Shown here: positions 6,251 to 10,755 of the stretch, piece after piece
Layout: each line of letters starts with the position of its first letter
Numbering within the stretch: position 1 is the first letter of the stretch
DNA from: Campylobacteraceae bacterium
GTDB taxonomy: Bacteria; Campylobacterota; Campylobacteria; Campylobacterales; Campylobacteraceae
Length of the DNA: 10,755 bases
Assembly: GCA_031256525.1 (NCBI GenBank)
Contig: JAIRQK010000067.1
Coordinates: 1-10,755, forward strand
Reading direction: 5' to 3'
Program-made: the position numbers and the translations under genes
The notes under the pieces: generated by a model
What the model was told of the DNA's origin: nothing
The model's database searches: none
What the model saw: only the letters and a program-made list of their open reading frames with translations

Positions 6251-6625
6251 TTGTTTGTTGTTATTTTTTTTGGAATTTTTTGTCCAATTTTTGTTATTAT
6301 AGGTGGTTATGGTATACTTTTTGCTACTGCTATTGCATCAGTTATTGCCACATTTATTGTTTCAAATATGATTATAAAATCAAATGGTAGAGTTCTGACA
6401 TTTAATGAAATTGTTAAGTATGTTTTGTGTTTTTATATAATAACTGCAATGATTATGGCAATTGTAGCATTTATAATAGTAACTGGTTTAATTGGTTCTA
6501 GCCCTAAATCATTTGGCTATTACATAGATGTATTTTGCGGTGCAGTTAATATTACATTACTTTCAACTTTAATTCCAATGTTTTTGGTAAATATGTATTT
6601 CAAAAACAGATATAGAAATGGATAA
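6251..6625 (+). CDS. Small four-helix membrane protein, copy 2 (start codon unclear)
   Basis: From the TTG at 6251 this encodes 124 aa, clearly paralogous to the preceding gene. It has about four hydrophobic helices, the loop MIIKSNGRVLTFNEIVKY and the tail FLVNMYFKNRYRNG. Homology to copy 1 starts upstream of the TTG (ILKYTSLF against YLKYTGLF, from 6233). That stretch has no ATG, GTG or further TTG in frame and no clear ribosome-binding site. Possible explanations are a TTG start with translational coupling to copy 1 (stop at 6239), a non-canonical ATA start at 6233, frameshifting from copy 1 through the A8 tract, or an unexpressed gene. In-frame indels and an intact frame argue that it has been under coding selection. 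Function unknown; it resembles the same small membrane family as copy 1. Confidence 0.65.
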   Translation: MFVVIFFGIFCPIFVIIGGYGILFATAIASVIATFIVSNMIIKSNGRVLTFNEIVKYVLCFYIITAMIMAIVAFIIVTGLIGSSPKSFGYYIDVFCGAVNITLLSTLIPMFLVNMYFKNRYRNG

Positions 6626-6667
6626 ATACATTGTTGTTTTACAAAAAGAGATGCAAGGAAATAGATA

Positions 6668-7171
6668 ATGGAAAGCATTAAAGAGTATGAAGAAAAACCA
6701 ATTTTTGAAGTTAAAAGACATTCGGTTATTTCTGTTTTTATTGGTTTATTGTTGATTTTAGGGATTAGTATGCCACTTATGTTTTTAGTATTATTTCCCG
6801 CAATTTTATCTATAGCAGGAATTATAAGCATATCTATACAATCATCTGGATTTTCTATTTTATTTCTTGGAGCATGTAATTTGCTTAGTATTTATGTATT
6901 AATAGATATTTTATCATTTAAAAAAATTGCTATTTATGAAGACTATGTTTTAATTAAAAGAAATTTTCTTGCAAGAGATACTAAAATTAAAATTAGTGAT
7001 ATTGAATTCATTTGTGGATATGGCATGTTCTCGTGCAGTACAATGTTTTTAACAAATAATAAAAACTTTTTAAGATTAAATAAAAGTTTTTCAGTTTATG
7101 CTTTATATGATGAAGATATATTTGAAATAAGAGAAATAGTAAGAAAAATAAAAGAAAAAAAAGGAGTTTAA
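6668..7171 (+). CDS. Membrane protein with C-terminal PH-like (DUF304-type) region, function unknown
   Basis: This 167-aa protein has a short charged N-terminus (MESIKEYEEKP), a long hydrophobic region at about 19-57 that could hold one or two helices, and another helix at about 62-83. A soluble tail follows (85-167). The tail begins KIAIYEDYVLIKRNFLARDTKI and resembles the strand pattern of bacterial PH-like domains that follow membrane helices. This is a by-eye resemblance, so the call is tentative. The start is supported by AAGGA at 6655-6659, eight bases before the ATG. It sits 42 bases after copy 2 of the membrane pair and 4 bases before a 49-aa gene, so all four are probably one transcription unit. 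Its last codons (AAA AAA GGA GTT) carry the ribosome-binding site of the next gene. Confidence 0.75.
   Translation: MESIKEYEEKPIFEVKRHSVISVFIGLLLILGISMPLMFLVLFPAILSIAGIISISIQSSGFSILFLGACNLLSIYVLIDILSFKKIAIYEDYVLIKRNFLARDTKIKISDIEFICGYGMFSCSTMFLTNNKNFLRLNKSFSVYALYDEDIFEIREIVRKIKEKKGV
7161..7166 (+). promoter_or_regulatory. Ribosome binding site for the 49-aa gene
   Basis: AAGGAG is a near-complete Shine-Dalgarno sequence placed nine bases before the ATG at 7176. It lies inside the last codons of the upstream membrane gene. It is the main evidence that the short downstream frame is translated, probably coupled to its neighbour. Confidence 0.7.
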
Positions 7172-7175
7172 AATA

Positions 7176-7325
7176 ATGGAAACAAAAATTATTATAGGAA
7201 ATGAAGAGTACAATGTAACTTTATTTGATGAAAATATTACAGCTAGTGAAGCTTTCTTTGCAGCTTTTAGTGGTTATATGACATTTAATGGAGAGTTGCC
7301 AAAAGTAGTTTTAGAAGAAAAATAA
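7176..7325 (+). CDS. Small 49-aa protein of unknown function
   Basis: The frame runs from the ATG at 7176 to the TAA at 7323-7325 and encodes a mostly acidic soluble peptide beginning METKIIIGNEEYNVTLF. It has alternating strand-like segments (KIIIG, YNVTLF), then ITASEAFFAAF and an end LPKVVLEEK. There is no membrane segment or signal peptide. AAGGAG at 7161-7166 and the 4-base gap from the preceding stop favour real, coupled translation. The pattern of two beta strands followed by TA-x-AF faintly recalls the start of the bacterial cyclophilin-like domain. That domain is over twice this length, so it would be a truncated remnant at best. It is the last gene before the hairpin at 7330-7373. 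Confidence 0.6.
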   Translation: METKIIIGNEEYNVTLFDENITASEAFFAAFSGYMTFNGELPKVVLEEK

Positions 7326-7329
7326 AATG

Positions 7330-7373
7330 AGTTTTTGTGTGCAAAATTTTATAAAATCTCGCACACAAAAACT
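7330..7373. terminator. Hairpin between convergent genes, probable bidirectional terminator
   Basis: AGTTTTTGTGTGC (7330-7342) and GCACACAAAAACT (7361-7373) form a perfect 13-bp stem around an 18-base loop, which itself holds the palindrome ATTTTATAAAAT (7348-7359 region). The stem starts five bases after the stop of the 49-aa gene and overlaps the first bases of the stop codon of the opposite gene (7372-7374). On the minus strand a T-rich stretch follows (complement of 7315-7329), which supports termination of the large gene. On the plus strand no T-run follows. Confidence 0.65.
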
Positions 7374-10300
7374 AAAAAGCTAACTCCTCCTCATCAATAC
7401 TCTCTTTTTCAAGATTTCTAAATGCAACACTAAGCATAAGTTTTATACGATTTAGTTGATTAACCGCACTAGACCCCGGGTCATAATCAATTGCAGTTAT
7501 ATTTGAATTTGGATAGTGTTCTTTTAAAGCCTTCATAACGCCTTTTCCGGTTATATGATTTGGCAAACAAGCAAATGGCTGCATACAAATTATATTTGGC
7601 ACACCATCATGTATCAAATGAACCATTTCAGCAGTTAAAAACCAACCCTCACCCGTTTGGTTTCCGCAGGAGAGAATTGGTGCTGCACCAAAAGCAAGTT
7701 CATCAATAGTTGCAGGTGGAGTAAAACGCACACTTTTTTTAAGTGCCTTTTTTGCTTTTCTTCTATAAAACTCCATAGCAAATACCGCTGCTTTTCCAGC
7801 AATTGCCGCAAATTTACTTTTTGAGAGATATTTGTGGTTAAAATCATAATCATACGCACAGTAGAGCAAAAAGTCCATCATACCCGGCATTACAACTTCG
7901 CAACCCTCTTTTTCAACTATCTCTGCAGCATCATTATTTGCAGTTGGGTGATATTTAACAAGTATTTCACCAACAAGTCCAACGCGAGGCTTTTTAATAT
8001 CAAGTAGTTCTAAATTATCAAAATCTTTTATAATTGCTTCAACATTTTTGTTAAACTCTCCAAACTTTGCCTCATATAATGACTTTTTACAAATTTCAGA
8101 CCATTTGAAAAATAGCTCATTTGCGGAATTTTTTACTTTTTCATAAGGTCTTGTGCGAAATAGTACTTGCATTAGAACATCACCATAAACAACACCCATC
8201 ATAAGTCTATTTAAAAGCGAACGAGAGAGTTTAAAGCCAGTGTGTTCTTCCATACTTAATGCATTAAATGAGATAACTGGAACCTGTGGAAATCCAGCAT
8301 CAGCAAGAGCTTTTCTAAGATAAGCAATATAATTTGTCGCCCTGCATCCGCCACCAGTTTGACTCATCATAACAGCAGTTTTATCTACATCAAATTCGCC
8401 TGATTTTAGTGCTTCGATAACTTGTCCTATTACTAAAATAGATGGATAACAAGCATCATTATTAACATATTTTAATCCCTCATCGATAGCGGTTGTGCCG
8501 ACATTTTCTAAAAGTTTAAAGTTATATCCACAAGGTTTCATACAGCTTTCAAGAAATTGAAAATGAATAGGCGACATTTGCGGAGCAATGATAGTGTAGC
8601 CTTTTCTCATCTCTTCATCAAATGAGGTAAATTTATATTTTGGCTCAAAAGATGGGGAAAAGTTGACTTTTGTAAAGTCCATACCCTTAATCTCTCTTTG
8701 TTGCAGTGCCGCTTGTAAAGAGCGAATCCTGATTTTTACAGCTCCAAGATTGCTAATTTCGTCAATTTTTATATTTGTATATATTTTATCTTTTTGTTCT
8801 AAAATCTCTTGAACTTGTTCTGCAGTAACAGAGTCAAGCCCACAACCAAATGAGGTTAGTTGAATTAAGTCAAGCCTTGCGTTATTGCTTGCAAGAGTAG
8901 CTGCACGGTAAAGTCTTGCATGATATGTCCATTGGTCAACAACTCTTAATTTATGTTCCAATCCGCTTATATGAGATACCGAATCCTCCGTTAAAACAGC
9001 CATATTTAATGAATTTATAACTTTTGGAATTCCGTGGTGAATGCCCGGGTCAAGATGATATGGACGTCCTGAAAGTATAATTCCTCTGATATCATTTTTT
9101 TCAAGATATTTAATCGTCTCTTCACCCTTTTTGGCGATATCAAGTTTAAAGTTTATCTGCTCTTCCCAAGCCTTATACAAAGCAGTTTTTATGGCTTTAT
9201 CGGAGAGTTTAAAAGGTCTGAAAACCTCAACCAATCTCTTTGCTAATTTCTCTTTATCTGTTAGTGAAACAAATGGTTGGATATAGTTTATATTTTTCTC
9301 TTTAAGTAACGAAATGTTGTTTCTTATCTGTTCAGGGTACGATATAACAATTGGACAGTTATAGCTCTCATGTGCCTCCTCGTACTCTTTATTTTCATAT
9401 GCTACACAAGGATAAAAAATGGTATCCAAATTTTTCTCTATCAAATTGACAATATGCCCATGAACAAGTTTCGCAGGATAGCAAATAGAGTCTGAAGGGA
9501 GTGTATCAAGACCTTTTTCTAAAAGTGTTTTTGATGATTTGTCTGAAATTATAACCTCAAAGCCAAGATTTGTTAAAAATGTAAACCAAAGCGGATAATT
9601 TTCATACATATTTAAAACTCTTGGAATTCCGATTTTGCCAAGAGGCGCATTTTTTAAAGGCTCATAAGAGAAGAGTTTTTTATATTTGTATTCATACAAG
9701 TTTGGTAGTTTCGACTCATTAACTTCTTGTTTTCCTGCCCCGCGTTCACACTTATTTCCTGTGATTAACTTTCTACCATCGGAAAATTGATTTAGTGTCA
9801 TTGCACAAGCATTAGAACAGGCTTTGCATCTTAGCATTTTATGCTCTACGCTAAAACTATTTAGCAAATCTTTATTTAAAATAGTCGATTTTTTATTTTC
9901 AAATTTCTCTTTTGCTAAAAGAGCTGCACCAAATGCACCCATAAGCCCAGCAATATCAGGTCTTACAATCTCTCTTTTTGATATAAGTTCAAATGCTCTT
10001 AAGACAGAATCATTATAGAAAGTTCCGCCTTGAACTATTATATTTTCACCTAAATCTTCTGGATTTTTTAGTTTTATAACTTTTATCAGTGCATTTTTTA
10101 TAACAGCGTAAGATAGACCAGCTGATATATCACCAACGCTTGCTCCCTCTTTTTGAGCCTGTTTTACGCTTGAATTCATAAAAACAGTACAGCGCGAACC
10201 AAGGTCTGAAGGTGCTTTAGATGTTAGAGCCACTTTTGCAAATTCAGAAACTGGCATATTTACCGATTTTGCAAAGGTCTCTATAAAAGAGCCACAACCA

Positions 10301-10728
10301 GATGAACAGGCTTCATTGAGTAAAATGCTATCAATTGTCTCGTTTTTAATTCGCACATATTTCATATCTTGTCCGCCAATATCGACAATACAATCAACTT
10401 TAGGCATAAAATAGGTCGCAGCCTTATAGTGTGCTACTGTTTCAACTTCTGACATATCAAGTTTATATGCTTCTTTTATTAAAACTTCACCGTAACCTGT
10501 AACACAAGAGTTTGCGATATTTACAGATGAAGGAGTTTTTTGATAAATCTCCTCAAGTATCTTTTTTACAATTTTCAGAGGCTCGCCTTCATTGTTCCCA
10601 TAAAATTCGTATAAAATCTCATTGTTTTCTGACAAAAGAATAGCTTTTGTTGTTGTAGAACCACAATCAAACCCAAGAAAAGCATTGCCTTTGTATGTTT
10701 GCAAGTCCGCTTTTTTTGTCTTTGCCAT
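7372..10728 (-). CDS. Fused CoA-substrate-specific activase (BadF/HgdC type) and 2-hydroxyacyl-CoA dehydratase-like protein
   Basis: This 1118-aa protein joins several modules of the ATP-driven 2-hydroxyacyl-CoA dehydratase / benzoyl-CoA reductase group. Residues 17-273 are an ASKHA-fold activase: phosphate loops FLGFDCGSTTTKA (17-29) and DIGGQD (116-121), iron-sulfur ligands C141 (NEACSSGCG) and C180 (SRCTVFM), and nucleotide-site motifs QGG (233-235) and GLMGAFGAA. Residues 301-327 hold a cysteine cluster (C301, C304, C308, C327). About 363-640 is a DUF2229-type region with SICYPAK and GRPYHLDPGIHHGIP. About 711-860 is dehydratase-like (NNDACYP, MSQTGGGCRATNY), and 915-1100 is a conserved C-terminal part. 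In the classical systems the activase uses ATP to inject an electron into the dehydratase; here both halves are in one chain. No separate HgdA/HgdB-like gene is nearby, so the substrate is unknown. The ATG at 10728 has a poor ribosome site and the frame stays open to the window edge, so the start is provisional. Confidence 0.88.
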   Translation of the reverse strand: MAKTKKADLQTYKGNAFLGFDCGSTTTKAILLSENNEILYEFYGNNEGEPLKIVKKILEEIYQKTPSSVNIANSCVTGYGEVLIKEAYKLDMSEVETVAHYKAATYFMPKVDCIVDIGGQDMKYVRIKNETIDSILLNEACSSGCGSFIETFAKSVNMPVSEFAKVALTSKAPSDLGSRCTVFMNSSVKQAQKEGASVGDISAGLSYAVIKNALIKVIKLKNPEDLGENIIVQGGTFYNDSVLRAFELISKREIVRPDIAGLMGAFGAALLAKEKFENKKSTILNKDLLNSFSVEHKMLRCKACSNACAMTLNQFSDGRKLITGNKCERGAGKQEVNESKLPNLYEYKYKKLFSYEPLKNAPLGKIGIPRVLNMYENYPLWFTFLTNLGFEVIISDKSSKTLLEKGLDTLPSDSICYPAKLVHGHIVNLIEKNLDTIFYPCVAYENKEYEEAHESYNCPIVISYPEQIRNNISLLKEKNINYIQPFVSLTDKEKLAKRLVEVFRPFKLSDKAIKTALYKAWEEQINFKLDIAKKGEETIKYLEKNDIRGIILSGRPYHLDPGIHHGIPKVINSLNMAVLTEDSVSHISGLEHKLRVVDQWTYHARLYRAATLASNNARLDLIQLTSFGCGLDSVTAEQVQEILEQKDKIYTNIKIDEISNLGAVKIRIRSLQAALQQREIKGMDFTKVNFSPSFEPKYKFTSFDEEMRKGYTIIAPQMSPIHFQFLESCMKPCGYNFKLLENVGTTAIDEGLKYVNNDACYPSILVIGQVIEALKSGEFDVDKTAVMMSQTGGGCRATNYIAYLRKALADAGFPQVPVISFNALSMEEHTGFKLSRSLLNRLMMGVVYGDVLMQVLFRTRPYEKVKNSANELFFKWSEICKKSLYEAKFGEFNKNVEAIIKDFDNLELLDIKKPRVGLVGEILVKYHPTANNDAAEIVEKEGCEVVMPGMMDFLLYCAYDYDFNHKYLSKSKFAAIAGKAAVFAMEFYRRKAKKALKKSVRFTPPATIDELAFGAAPILSCGNQTGEGWFLTAEMVHLIHDGVPNIICMQPFACLPNHITGKGVMKALKEHYPNSNITAIDYDPGSSAVNQLNRIKLMLSVAFRNLEKESIDEEELAF

Positions 10729-10755
10729 AGAGTGTCTTTTTATAAACTCCTCTTT

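Larger units (their letters stand above)
5820..6625 (+). repeat. Diverged tandem gene duplication (two units of about 416-422 bp)
   Basis: Copy 1 begins TTAAAGTATACTGGTTTG at 5820 and copy 2 begins TTAAAGTACACTAGTTTG at 6236, an offset of 416. The shared 18-mer ATGATTATAAAATCAAAT occurs at 5946 and 6368 (offset 422), and the FLVN-YFKN-Y-NG coding end is offset by 419. The indels between copies are thus multiples of three. Protein similarity is strongest at both ends and in the IIKSN-RV-T--EIVKY loop. The breakpoint lies just inside the start codon of the unit. Confidence 0.85.

Noticed and set aside
6520..6831. Minus-strand frame across the end of membrane copy 2 and the start of the next gene
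   Set aside because: It is antisense to two better-supported frames, has no ribosome-binding site and looks like the complement of hydrophobic coding sequence.
7635..7859. Minus-strand frame of 74 codons inside the large activase gene
   Set aside because: It overlaps the conserved C-terminal part of that gene in another frame and is a shadow.
9824..10018. Plus-strand frame of 64 codons antisense to the activase domain
   Set aside because: It lies opposite the conserved GLMGAFGAA region, which constrains the sequence, and it has no independent support.

Overview
The window looks like chromosomal DNA from a Campylobacterota (epsilonproteobacterial) species. The evidence is the AT-rich composition, the Lys/Asn/Ile/Phe-rich proteins, the Hcp-type cysteine-paired Sel1 repeats, and the arrangement of nth divergent from peb4 followed by fba. 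As I recall, that order is also found in Campylobacter jejuni. The genus cannot be fixed from the sequence. A free-living Sulfurimonas- or Arcobacter-like organism would fit the fused activase/dehydratase gene, but this is inference.

Layout. (1) Positions 1-1538, plus strand: the 3' part of a long secreted-type Sel1/Hcp-like protein made of 36-residue repeats, cut by the window edge. (2) 1559-1590: a near-perfect palindrome between convergent genes. (3) 3711 down to 1603, minus strand: nth (endonuclease III, TTG start) followed by an NAD(P)-dependent aldehyde dehydrogenase, probably co-transcribed. (4) 3712-3841: a divergent promoter region. (5) 3842-5748, plus strand: peb4 (periplasmic SurA/PpiC-type chaperone-isomerase) and fbaA (class II fructose-bisphosphate aldolase), 14 bases apart. 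(6) 5763-5793: a strong hairpin. (7) 5811-7325, plus strand: a small accessory cluster of two tandemly duplicated four-helix membrane proteins, a membrane protein with a PH-like tail and a previously untracked 49-aa gene. (8) 7330-7373: a hairpin between convergent genes. (9) 10728 down to 7372, minus strand: a 1118-aa fusion of a BadF/HgdC-type ATPase activase with DUF2229 and 2-hydroxyacyl-CoA-dehydratase-like regions.

The conserved genes have housekeeping roles: base-excision repair, outer-membrane protein folding, and glycolysis/gluconeogenesis. The accessory material is the Sel1 protein, the small membrane cluster and the fused activase. The most unusual feature is the tandem duplication at 5820-6625. 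Its second copy has lost the ATG and ribosome-binding site yet kept its reading frame through in-frame indels. The first copy ends in an A8 tract, where a one-base slip would fuse the two copies. I see no CRISPR array, tRNA, rRNA or insertion sequence. No complete novel defence or metabolic system can be claimed from this sequence alone.
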